A DNA stretch of 29,618 nt from positions 1 to 29,618 of IMG/VR virus record IMGVR_UViG_3300046167_000221. The stretch is one strand, 5' to 3'. The stretch comes from a virus. Under the pieces are notes generated by a model that ran no database searches, had not been told where the DNA came from, and worked only from the letters and a program-made list of their open reading frames with translations. Made by a program: the position numbers and the translations under genes. This document shows, piece after piece, positions 22,459 to 29,204 of this stretch; within the stretch, counting starts at the first letter, position 1, and every line of letters starts with the position of its first letter.

Positions 22459-22474
22459 ACAATATAAATATATG
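22459..22474 (+). promoter_or_regulatory. ACTATATA-like motif (copy 5, variant)
   Basis: ACAATATAAATATATG, 13 bases to the ATG at 22472. It lies only 8 bases after the terminator T tract, so a promoter here would have its upstream part inside the hairpin. Confidence 0.45.
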
Positions 22475-23005
22475 GCTTGTTCATTAACAACTGGGCGTAA
22501 AGTACCTTGTAAATCAGCAGTAGGTGGTATAAAAGCTATCTACTTTACAGATTATGGAACTTTAGGAACGCCTACAATAGTAGCAGGAGAGATTACGGAT
22601 TTCCCACAAGGCACTCCAGATTGGTTTAAATTTGATGTAAAAGGTGCATCATCTTTAGAAACTGCAATAAATTCATCAAGAGAAAACGGAACTACTTTTT
22701 ACGAAAGTACCTTGACAATGGCTTTAACTTTTCAAGACAAAGCTACTCAAGAAGAATTAAAATTAATAGCACACGCAAGACCTCACGTAGCTATCGAAGA
22801 CTACAACGGAAATTATTTTGTTGTAGGTTTAGAACACGGTGCAGAGGTAACTGGTGGTACAATTTCAACTGGTGCAGCAATGGGAGATTTAAGTGGATAC
22901 AATTTAACGATTGTAGCACAAGAAACTGCTCCTCCTTATTTTATTACTGGTTCAGTAATTGTAGGTGATACATCTGGAGTTCAGATTGACCCAACACCTG
23001 CATAA
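22472..23005 (+). CDS. Major tail tube protein
   Basis: A 177-residue protein beginning MACSLTTGRKVPCKSAVGGI and containing WFKFDVKGASSLETAINSSR, ENGTTFYESTLTMALTF, ELKLIAHARPHVAIEDYNGN and GAEVTGGTISTGAAMGDLSG. This pattern is characteristic of the tail tube protein of Bacteroidota siphophages as I know it. It polymerises around the tape measure. It is encoded between capsid and portal, away from the other tail genes, and is isolated by terminators on both sides, as expected for a high-level single gene. Confidence 0.75.
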   Translation: MACSLTTGRKVPCKSAVGGIKAIYFTDYGTLGTPTIVAGEITDFPQGTPDWFKFDVKGASSLETAINSSRENGTTFYESTLTMALTFQDKATQEELKLIAHARPHVAIEDYNGNYFVVGLEHGAEVTGGTISTGAAMGDLSGYNLTIVAQETAPPYFITGSVIVGDTSGVQIDPTPA

Positions 23006-23024
23006 TTAAATTTAACTTTATATT

Positions 23025-23055
23025 AAAGGGGTATCTTAACGGATACCCTTTTTTT
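23025..23055 (+). terminator. Intrinsic terminator after tail tube
   Basis: Stem GGGTATC (23029-23035) / GATACCC (23042-23048), extended by A:T and one G:T pair at the base, 6-base loop, then a T run. Strong. Confidence 0.9.
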
Positions 23056-23060
23056 ATCTT

Positions 23061-23078
23061 AAAAGCTATGCTTTTTTA
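23061..23078 (+). terminator. Second small hairpin in tandem
   Basis: AAAAGC (23061-23066) / GCTTTT (23070-23075), 3-base loop, followed by TTATT. A weak back-up terminator directly behind the strong one. Confidence 0.5.
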
Positions 23079-23106
23079 TTAATACACACAAAAAATAGTA
23101 TTTATT

Positions 23107-23122
23107 ACTATATACTAATATG
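23107..23122 (+). promoter_or_regulatory. ACTATATA start-proximal motif (copy 6)
   Basis: ACTATATACTAATATG, 13 bases to the ATG at 23120, following two terminators. Confidence 0.65.
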
Positions 23123-23581
23123 AAAGTATTAAGTACGAGTACAAACACGCAAACCATTAAGATTATACCAAGAGTATATGATACTTCTGTTACTATAAAG
23201 TTAAGAGATGACAGTACAAATGATGAGGTTTCTTTTGTGCTTCCTACCGCAATAATAAACAAGGATTATCTTGAATTATCTGCAATCTTTAATTTAAAAG
23301 AGGGTAGGTTTTATGATGTAAAAGTATATCAGATAAAAGGTAGTTATGAAGAATTTAGAGAAAGAGTTATTTCTTTAGGTGGAACATTTGAAAACAATAC
23401 TTGTTTATTGACTTTTTTAGAATCTGAAGATTTAGTTAATACAACTGATTTAGATATTATTTACAAGGATAAAATATTTTGTACAAGTCAAACAATTAAC
23501 CAAGATACCAACGATTACTATTCAGTTAATAAAAACGAATACGTAACAAAAGAAGGTAATAATGATTATATAGTTTTATAA
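23120..23581 (+). CDS. Minor virion protein with inserted RV-GG-E-C module
   Basis: A 153-residue beta-rich protein (STNTQTIKIIPRVYDTSVTI, then YDVKVYQ, and a C-terminal DIIYKDKIFCTSQTINQ with NDYYSVNKNEYVT). I recall this host domain from Bacteroidota phages, just before the portal. Between the YDVKVYQ and DIIYKDK strands sits a module, FRERVISLGGTFENNTCLLT with FLESEDL (residues 79-105), absent from the basic domain as I remember it and shared with two other proteins here. Function is unknown; it is probably a head or neck component. It starts behind two terminators with an ACTATATA signal. Confidence 0.65.
   Translation: MKVLSTSTNTQTIKIIPRVYDTSVTIKLRDDSTNDEVSFVLPTAIINKDYLELSAIFNLKEGRFYDVKVYQIKGSYEEFRERVISLGGTFENNTCLLTFLESEDLVNTTDLDIIYKDKIFCTSQTINQDTNDYYSVNKNEYVTKEGNNDYIVL
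23354..23434 (+). repeat. RV-GG-E-C module, copy in the 153-residue virion protein
   Basis: Encodes FRERVISLGGTFENNTCLLT then FLESEDL (residues 79-105). It is the closest of the three copies to the one at 14638, sharing F-[KR]-E-R-V-I ... G-T-[YF]-E ... C-L-x-[ST]-F-L. Confidence 0.65.
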
Positions 23582-23582
23582 T

Positions 23583-24425
23583 ATGAATGATTTAAGAGTA
23601 TTAAATTTATCGACTTATACAAGTCCTAAAATAAAGGAAACAAAGACAGATAATTTTGTTTCTTATGGAGAGGACAACAATTACTTTCAGTTTTTAATTG
23701 ATAGGTATAATGGTAGTGCAACAAATAACGCTATTATAAACGGAATGTCAGAGATGATATTCGGTAGAGGTTTAGATGCAACAGATAGCAATAGAAAGCC
23801 AGAAGCGTATGCACAAATGATAACATTATTTCACGATGATTGTGTAAGGAGATTATCTTCTGATTTAAAACTTATGGGTCAATGTGCAATGCAAGTAATC
23901 TATTCTAAAGACAGAAAAACGATTGCAAGAGTAGAACACATACCAGTACAAACATTACGAGCAGAGAAGTGTAATGAGAAAGGAGAGATAGAAGCGTACT
24001 ATATGCACCCAGATTGGGCAAACTATAAAAAGAACGATACTTTACAAAGAATAGAAGCGTTTGGTTATGGTAAAGAAGCAATACAGATATATTACGTAAA
24101 ACCTTATAAGGCAGGATATAAATATTATTCTCCAGTAGATTATCAAGGTGGTTTACAATATGCAGAGTTAGAAGAAGAAATATCTAACTATCATATTAAT
24201 AACATTATGAACGGATTAGCACCAAGTATGTTAATCAATTTCAATAATGGAACTCCAGACCCAGAGCAAAGACAATTAATAGAAAACAGAATCTATCAAA
24301 AGTTTAGTGGTAGTTCTAATAGTGGTAAATTTATTTTATCATTTAACGATGATGCAAATACTGCTGCGAGTATAGAACCAATACAATTAAGTGATGCACA
24401 TAACCAATATCAATTTCCTTTCTGA
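23583..24425 (+). CDS. Portal protein, N-terminal fragment
   Basis: A 280-residue ORF starting MNDLRVLNLSTYTSPKIKET, with YGEDNNYFQFLIDRYNGSAT, MSEMIFGRGLDA, IARVEHIPVQTLRAEK and INNIMNGLAPSMLINFNNGT, a portal core of the HK97/SPP1 broad type. The portal is the dodecameric ring through which DNA is packaged. It starts 1 base after the preceding stop. The natural sequence ends at about QYQF (24416); the last residues PF and TGA are a product of the frame break at 24417. Confidence 0.75.
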   Translation: MNDLRVLNLSTYTSPKIKETKTDNFVSYGEDNNYFQFLIDRYNGSATNNAIINGMSEMIFGRGLDATDSNRKPEAYAQMITLFHDDCVRRLSSDLKLMGQCAMQVIYSKDRKTIARVEHIPVQTLRAEKCNEKGEIEAYYMHPDWANYKKNDTLQRIEAFGYGKEAIQIYYVKPYKAGYKYYSPVDYQGGLQYAELEEEISNYHINNIMNGLAPSMLINFNNGTPDPEQRQLIENRIYQKFSGSSNSGKFILSFNDDANTAASIEPIQLSDAHNQYQFPF

Positions 24426-24996
24426 TGAAAGTATGCGTAAGATTATGGTAGCACACAGAGTTGTTTCTCCTATGTTATTAGGTGTAAAGGATTCAAGTGG
24501 ATTAGGTAACAATGCAGAAGAATTAAAAACTGCTTCTTTGTTAATGGATAACACAGTTATTAGACCATTTCAGACACTTTTAATAAATGCCTTTGATGAT
24601 ATATTAGCTTACAATGATATTAGCTTAAACCTTTATTTTAAGACATTACAACCTTTAGAATTTAAAGAGTTAGATAATGTAGTAGATGAGGAAACAAGAG
24701 AAGAAGAAACTGGTGTTAAATTATCAAAAGAAAATGAGGGTTTCAATGATGATGAAATGCTTGATGCTTTAGATGGAGAGGATATATCTGATGAGTGGGA
24801 ACTTGTAGAAAAAAGAGAATATTCAGAAGAAAATGAAAGCACAGAAGATTGGGCAAGTAAATTAATAAAGGAAAAGAAAACTGGTTTACAGAAATTAGCT
24901 GACTTTATAAAATCAAAACCTAACAAAGAAAGTAAATTAGATAAAAGCTATTATAAAGGTAAGGTACGAATATTCAGAAAAGTATTCAAGTGGTAA
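24391..24996 (+). CDS. Portal protein, middle fragment
   Basis: A frame open from before 24391 (the ATG there is probably not a real start) to the TAA at 24994-24996. Genuine portal sequence begins about 24418 with LSDESMRKIMVAHRVVSPML and LGVKDSSGLGNNAEELKTAS, the portal crown/wing region. It continues through an acidic linker to SKLDKSYYK. After about 24957 the sequence KVRIFRKVFKW is out of frame relative to the expected VRYEYSEK. Confidence 0.65.
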   Translation: MMHITNINFLSDESMRKIMVAHRVVSPMLLGVKDSSGLGNNAEELKTASLLMDNTVIRPFQTLLINAFDDILAYNDISLNLYFKTLQPLEFKELDNVVDEETREEETGVKLSKENEGFNDDEMLDALDGEDISDEWELVEKREYSEENESTEDWASKLIKEKKTGLQKLADFIKSKPNKESKLDKSYYKGKVRIFRKVFKW

Positions 24997-25135
24997 TTCA
25001 AGAAACTTTTGTAAAACTATGATGGGAAGAACATCAAAAGGTGTAGTTTACAGAAAAGAGGATATAGACCAAGCAAGTTTTAGCGGTGTAAATAAATCTT
25101 TTGGTCATAAAGGAAATAATTACTCACTTGTTTAA
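24956..25135 (+). pseudogene. Portal protein, third fragment
   Basis: This frame has no start of its own near its beginning. It reads VRYEYSEKYSSGNSRNFCKT, MMGRTSKGVVYRKEDIDQAS and NKSFGHKGNNYSL before a TAA at 25133-25135. It bridges the middle and last fragments without a gap, which is strong evidence that all four belong to one gene. Confidence 0.65.
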
Positions 25136-25340
25136 ATACAAAGGTGGAGTTAATTGTGGTCATTATTGGTCTGAAAACCTTTATAGGTTGAAATCTAAAA
25201 CAGAAAAGTATATTTCAAAAGGTAAAGAAGTTGATAGTATTCCTAAAAGCTACACACCAAAAGGAGAAGAATATAGGACATCTGAAATAGCACCAAAGGA
25301 TATGCCTAATAACGGACATCACCCAAATTATAAAGGATAA
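25101..25340 (+). CDS. Portal protein, C-terminal fragment
   Basis: The frame to 25340 carries the genuine sequence FKYKGGVNCGHYWSENLYRL from about 25131 to the end NGHHPNYKG. The first residues (MVIKEIITHL) belong to another frame's DNA. H and C residues (C-x-H-Y-W) could bind metal. It is separated by 3 bases from the next gene. Confidence 0.6.
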   Translation: MVIKEIITHLFKYKGGVNCGHYWSENLYRLKSKTEKYISKGKEVDSIPKSYTPKGEEYRTSEIAPKDMPNNGHHPNYKG

Positions 25341-25343
25341 AAT

Positions 25344-25845
25344 ATGGCAACCTGCATTATTTATAAGTAGAACAGATTTAGTAAAGAACAGTATTCTTGA
25401 TGGGAATGTAGATACTGACAAGTTCATTCAATTCATTAAGATTGCACAACAGATAGATATACAGAATTATTTAGGAACTGATTTATACAATAAGATTAGT
25501 GCTGATATTATTGCTGATAATTTAAGTGGTAACTATTTATCTTTAGTTAATGACTATGTACAACCTATGTTGATACATTATGCAATGATGCAGTATTTAC
25601 CTTTTGCAGCATATCAGATAAAAAACGGAGGTATAAGTAAACATACATCAGAGAATGCAGAAAGTGTTTCTAAAGATGAGGTTGATTATTTAGTAAACAA
25701 AGAAAGAAACTTTGCAGAGTATTATACAAGAAGGTTTATAGATTATATTTCTTTTCACGAGGAAGATTTCCCAGAGTACAACAGTAATACAAACGAGGAT
25801 ATAAGTCCAGATACTAATGATTTATTTAACGGTTGGGTTTTATAA
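25344..25845 (+). CDS. Head-tail connector-like protein, with an apparent frame break near codon 3
   Basis: The ATG at 25344 reads MAT and then reaches a TAG at 25368-25370. Skipping one base at 25350 (or restoring two lost bases, which would give MATPALF) yields PALFISRTDLVKNSILDGNV and an open frame to 25845, about 166 residues. The product (HIQ-like IDIQNYLGTDLYNKI, NDYVQPMLIHYAMMQYLPFA, ERNFAEYYTRRFIDYI) resembles the DUF6712-type proteins that follow the portal in Bacteroidota phages, probably head-tail connectors. The longest unshifted ORF starts only at 25567 and lacks the N-terminal half. It is coupled to the next ORF by TAATG. Confidence 0.65.
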
Positions 25846-25937
25846 TGAGAGCAACATACAAACCAAAGGAAACAAATATTGTTAAATTAAAGAAGTATTT
25901 AACTAAAAAAGAGAAAAATGGCAAACGAAATATATAA
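25845..25937 (+). CDS. Tiny basic protein (KKEKNGKRN)
   Basis: A 30-residue lysine-rich ORF, starting in the stop of the connector gene and overlapping the next gene by 20 bases. The end YLTKKEKNGKRNI looks like tiny proteins I recall at this place in other flavobacterial phages. It is small enough that chance cannot be excluded. Confidence 0.5.
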   Translation: MRATYKPKETNIVKLKKYLTKKEKNGKRNI

Positions 25938-26109
25938 CAGTTCTTGGTGGGGTAGTCCAACTGCAACTGGTTGGGGAAATATTTATTATGAATATGCTTT
26001 TCCGAGTGAAGGGTCAAGACTTTTAGGTTTATTAGAGGCAAGAGCAGCTTATTATGAGAATGCAACTTCTTCACTTGCAATATTAACTGATTTAGAAAAC
26101 TGTGAATAA
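25918..26109 (+). CDS. Small virion-region protein, unknown function
   Basis: A 63-residue, aromatic-rich protein. It begins MANEIYNSSWWGSPTATGWG with NIYYEYAF, and the C-terminal LEARAAYYENATSSLAILTD is helical. The N-terminal part (YNSxWWGxPxxxGWGNIYY) resembles leaders of Bacteroidota phage fibre-region proteins I have seen. Its C-terminal R-x-x-Y-Y-E spacing is a faint echo of the module at 14638, not strong enough to call. It ends TAATG with the fibre gene. Confidence 0.55.
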   Translation: MANEIYNSSWWGSPTATGWGNIYYEYAFPSEGSRLLGLLEARAAYYENATSSLAILTDLENCE

Positions 26110-27467
26110 TGAGTAATTTATTAGAAAAAGCGAGTATAATAACGACACCTACTGCATATAGTGATGGGGTTTTACATAGTGTTAAGCCAAGTGAAAGTCC
26201 TTATGCTGATTTCACATTTACAAGAAACGATGCAGGAACAAGAGTAAACGCAAGTGGTAATATAGAAAGCGTAGGAGTTGATTTACCAAGAATAGATTAT
26301 AGAGGTGGTAGTGGTAGTTTATTATTAGAACCAGAGGCTACAAATACTGCAACTGATTCAAATGATTTTACAACTGGTGAAATATTTGAAGAGAGTGCAA
26401 GCCCAAGTCTTACAAGTAGTGTCTTAACATCTGCACAAGCTATTTCTCCAGACGGCACTAATAATGCTTGGAAATTAATAGATAATAATGATGCAAATAC
26501 TGGACAATGTTCTTTAAATTATTTCAATACAGTTGTTATATCTGAAAACTATAATACGGTTTCTTTATTTGTTAAAAAACAAGGTGATAACGATTGGATG
26601 TATATTAATAATTTTGGGTATGATGCAACAAGTAGAAGTTGGTTTAATATTTCAAACGGAACTTTAGGAACTGTTGCAAGTGGTCATACTGCAAGTATTG
26701 ATGATTATGGAAATGGTTGGTACAGAATAGCAGTTACATTTACAACAGAATTTGATTTAAGTGGTGGTATTAATATTAGATTAGCTACAAGTGATGGAGC
26801 AACAACTATTTTAAGAGATGGAACAAACGGAGCATACATTTACGGAGTTCAAGCAGAATCACACGCTACAAGACAATACGCAACTTCATACATTCCTACA
26901 AGTGGTTCAGTACAAACAAGAGGTGCAGATTCAGCAATAGATGCAGGAAGTAGTGATTTAATAAGCTCAACAGAAGGAGTATTGTATTTAGAAGTTTCAA
27001 CTTTTGCTTTAATAAATAACAACGAATCTATTAGTTTATCTAATGGAAGTACTGGTGATGTGGTTAGGTTTTTATTACATAATACAGTTGATAATAAAAT
27101 TGCATTTCAAGTAAAAATAGGGGGGAGTTCTGTGTTTTTTAGAAGTTATATATTAAGCGATATTACTGCTTTTAATAAAATAGCTATAAAATATAAGCAA
27201 GATGATTACGCTATTTGGATTAATGGTGTTGAAGAACATACTATTACTTCTGCAGCAGTTCCGCCTTTAAACGAACTTAATTTTACTTCTGGTAGTAATG
27301 TAGGGAATGAATTTATCGGAAACGTCAAATGCGTAGCAGTATTCAAAGAAGCATTAACAGATGCAGAATTAACTTGTTTAACAACACCAAATATATCAAG
27401 AATATTTAATGATAGAGTTTTATGGGATGGAGGAATAATAGAAAGTTTAGAATGTGTAACGCTTTAA
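26109..27467 (+). CDS. Receptor-binding / tail fibre candidate 1 (CBM + LamG-like), with C-terminal module
   Basis: A 452-residue protein. It has an N-terminal anchor-like region with DFTFTRNDAGTRVNASGNIE and SGSLLLEPEATN. A jelly-roll carbohydrate-binding-like domain follows at about 85-270 (NNAWKLIDNNDANTG, NTVSLFVKKQGDNDWMYINN, NGWYRIAVTFTT), ending with ATSYIPTSG and RGADSA. The LamG/concanavalin-like domain at about 280-425 contains SSTEGVLYLEVS, KIAIKYKQDDYAIWINGVEE and CVAVFKEALTDAELTCL. The last 20 residues are FNDRVLWDGGIIESLECVTL, a copy of the module found in two other virion proteins. The protein is probably surface-exposed and glycan-binding. Confidence 0.75.
   Translation: MSNLLEKASIITTPTAYSDGVLHSVKPSESPYADFTFTRNDAGTRVNASGNIESVGVDLPRIDYRGGSGSLLLEPEATNTATDSNDFTTGEIFEESASPSLTSSVLTSAQAISPDGTNNAWKLIDNNDANTGQCSLNYFNTVVISENYNTVSLFVKKQGDNDWMYINNFGYDATSRSWFNISNGTLGTVASGHTASIDDYGNGWYRIAVTFTTEFDLSGGINIRLATSDGATTILRDGTNGAYIYGVQAESHATRQYATSYIPTSGSVQTRGADSAIDAGSSDLISSTEGVLYLEVSTFALINNNESISLSNGSTGDVVRFLLHNTVDNKIAFQVKIGGSSVFFRSYILSDITAFNKIAIKYKQDDYAIWINGVEEHTITSAAVPPLNELNFTSGSNVGNEFIGNVKCVAVFKEALTDAELTCLTTPNISRIFNDRVLWDGGIIESLECVTL
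27405..27464 (+). repeat. RV-DGG-E-C module, C-terminal copy in fibre candidate 1
   Basis: Encodes FNDRVLWDGGIIESLECVTL (residues 433-452). Here the module is terminal, not inserted, and is missing from the paralogue at 27498. Confidence 0.65.
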
Positions 27468-27497
27468 TAAAATAATAAATAATATAATAAATAAAAT

Positions 27498-28682
27498 ATG
27501 GCAACACCAAGTATAACAATGATACCAAGCGGTTATAAATCTCAAAAGGTTTATTCTGTGCTTCCTACTAATGGAGATGGAGATTTTACCTTTGATAGAA
27601 ATAACGCAGGTTCAAGAGTAAATAAAAACGGTTTAATAGAACAAGTATCAACAGATATTCCAAGATTGGATTATTCTGATGGGAGTTGTCCAAGTCTATT
27701 ATTAGAACCTGCAAGTACTAATTTAGCACGTTATAGTGAAGATTTTAGTCAATGGACTAAATCAGAAATTAATGGAACTTCAACTATTATTAGTTCTAGT
27801 CAATTATCTCCAAGTGGTACAAATAATGCGTATAGGGTTAATTGTGTGTTAGATGACAACACACTTAATAATGAAGCTACATTTAGGACTTTTTTTTTAA
27901 CTGGTTTATCAGTTCCTAATAGAACAGTTTCTTTTTATTTAAGGTCTGATACATCTTCTGAAGTAATGGTAAGAAGACCTTACAATGATGGTACTTATAT
28001 TACTTTTCAATTAACTAATAATTGGGAAAGATATTCTATTCCTTTAAACAATGTAGTAGCAACTACTTGTTTAATAGAAATAGGTTTAAGGGCTATTACT
28101 GGGTTTGGAGATACCAACTTAAATGCAACGTTTGATGTTTGGGGAGCACAATTAGAAGAAAAACCATACGCAACTTCATATATTCCAACAACAACTGGTT
28201 CAGCATCAAGAGGTGCAGATTCATCTTCTAAAGATGGTTTAAGTTCTTATATAAGTTCAACGGCAGGAGTTTTGTATGCTGAATTAAAAGCACTTTCTTC
28301 AGAATCCACTAATCAAAGATGGATATATATTGGAGATGGGAGTATAGATAATTTTGTAGCCATTGTGTATATGCCTACATCAAACGAATTAGTAGCATAC
28401 GGTTTAAATGGAGGTAATTCATCTCTTTATATCAGTACAACAAATTATAATTTGACTGATGATTTAAAAGTTGCTATTAAGTGGAAAGAAAATGATTCAC
28501 AACTATATATAAATGGTTCTCTTATAGATACAGATACAGATACACAAGATTTTAATTTTACATTTAGTGAATTAAGATTAGAAGGAAGTGCTGCTAATAA
28601 ATTCTACGGAAAAGTAAAAGATTTAAGAGTTTATAATACTGCATTAACAGATTTAGAATTACAAGAATTAACAACAATATAA
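27498..28682 (+). CDS. Receptor-binding / tail fibre candidate 2 (CBM + LamG-like), paralogue of candidate 1
   Basis: A 394-residue protein with the same architecture as its upstream neighbour: DFTFDRNNAGSRVNKNGLIE, PSLLLEPASTNLARYSEDFS, and a jelly-roll domain (about 75-230). Then come ATSYIPTTTGSASRGADSSS and a LamG-like domain (SSTAGVLYAELKAL, LKVAIKWKENDSQLYINGSL, KVKDLRVYNTALTDLELQEL). It lacks the terminal module. The two genes probably arose by duplication and diverged mainly in the binding domain. They may give two receptor specificities or form a mixed tail tip. A short gataca repeat at about 28527-28544 encodes DTDTDT. Confidence 0.75.
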   Translation: MATPSITMIPSGYKSQKVYSVLPTNGDGDFTFDRNNAGSRVNKNGLIEQVSTDIPRLDYSDGSCPSLLLEPASTNLARYSEDFSQWTKSEINGTSTIISSSQLSPSGTNNAYRVNCVLDDNTLNNEATFRTFFLTGLSVPNRTVSFYLRSDTSSEVMVRRPYNDGTYITFQLTNNWERYSIPLNNVVATTCLIEIGLRAITGFGDTNLNATFDVWGAQLEEKPYATSYIPTTTGSASRGADSSSKDGLSSYISSTAGVLYAELKALSSESTNQRWIYIGDGSIDNFVAIVYMPTSNELVAYGLNGGNSSLYISTTNYNLTDDLKVAIKWKENDSQLYINGSLIDTDTDTQDFNFTFSELRLEGSAANKFYGKVKDLRVYNTALTDLELQELTTI

Positions 28683-28685
28683 ATT

Positions 28686-29039
28686 ATGGGATTAAATATA
28701 GGTAAATACAGATTCAATTCAAAAGAACAAGCAGAATCTAAAATAGAGGGTTTAGGGATAGAACAAGATGAAAACGGTAACAACTATCCAACTCACAAAC
28801 ATACAATCACAAAACTTGGTTATGAGGTTTTAGAGAAAGCAGTATATGATGGAGAAGAAGTAGTATCTGAAACAGTATTTGGAGAAGGTTATTTAGTTGA
28901 TGTTCTTTGGAGAGATTTAGAAGCTGATGAGAATGAAGAAATAGACCATCCTTACGGTTGGAAGTCTTATGAGGTGGATATTGAAAACGAAGGAATACAC
29001 GGATTTCTAGGTCTTAAATACCAAGACTTGAAATTTTAA
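28686..29039 (+). CDS. Fibre-region accessory protein, unknown function
   Basis: A 117-residue, acidic, beta-rich protein starting MGLNIGKYRFNSKEQAESKI. It ends YLVDVLWRDLEADENEEIDH, PYGWKSYEVDIENEGIHGFL and GLKYQDLKF. I recognise the last part from many Bacteroidota phages, near fibre and lysis genes, with no assigned function. It lies 3 bases after the second fibre gene, so it may be a fibre chaperone or a minor virion part. Confidence 0.65.
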   Translation: MGLNIGKYRFNSKEQAESKIEGLGIEQDENGNNYPTHKHTITKLGYEVLEKAVYDGEEVVSETVFGEGYLVDVLWRDLEADENEEIDHPYGWKSYEVDIENEGIHGFLGLKYQDLKF

Positions 29040-29051
29040 CAATCTGCTGCT

Positions 29052-29204
29052 ATGGATATGAATGATTTGAAAATGGGGTTTATAAACTTTGCTGCTTTTT
29101 CAGTAAGTTTTACAAATATTGAAATGTGGTTAAAATTAACATTATTAACAGTTACTATTGTTTATACTGTTATGAAGATTATTAAGCTATCAGAAAAAGA
29201 ATGA
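29052..29204 (+). CDS. Small membrane protein, putative second holin/lysis protein
   Basis: A 50-residue ORF with a short polar N-terminus, a weakly hydrophobic stretch (MGFINFAAFSVSF), the linker TNIEMW, and a clear transmembrane segment (LKLTLLTVTIVYTVMKIIKL), ending SEKE. It stops in an ATGA overlap with the M15 endolysin gene, as holin/endolysin pairs often do. With the 3-TM holin at 279 it would give two membrane lysis proteins, one perhaps an antiholin or pinholin. The role is inferred from position and topology. Confidence 0.65.
   Translation: MDMNDLKMGFINFAAFSVSFTNIEMWLKLTLLTVTIVYTVMKIIKLSEKE

Larger units (their letters stand above)
23583..25340 (+). pseudogene. Portal protein gene, broken by three successive frame changes
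   Basis: The full portal seems to be encoded here in four pieces: frame 1 of the gene to about 24417, then shifted by one base to about 24957, again to about 25130, and again to the TAA at 25338-25340. Removing one base at each break gives about 584 residues: ...HNQYQF-LSDESMRK..., ...KSYYK-VRYEYSEK..., ...NNYSL-FKYKGGVN.... The joined C-terminus (CKTMMGRTSKGVVYRKEDID, GHYWSENLYRLKSKTEK, ending NGHHPNYKG) is the tail I know from Bacteroidota phage portals. The individual pieces are listed below. Confidence 0.7.

Noticed and set aside
25918-26109. Fourth copy of the RV-GG-E-C module at the end of the 63-residue protein
   Set aside because: Only R, Y-Y-E and the final C can be aligned, with wrong spacing for the Cys; too weak to count.
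28527-28544. gataca tandem repeat in fibre gene 2
   Set aside because: Only three units coding DTDTDT in a loop-like position; too short to call a phase-variable tract or a repeat element.
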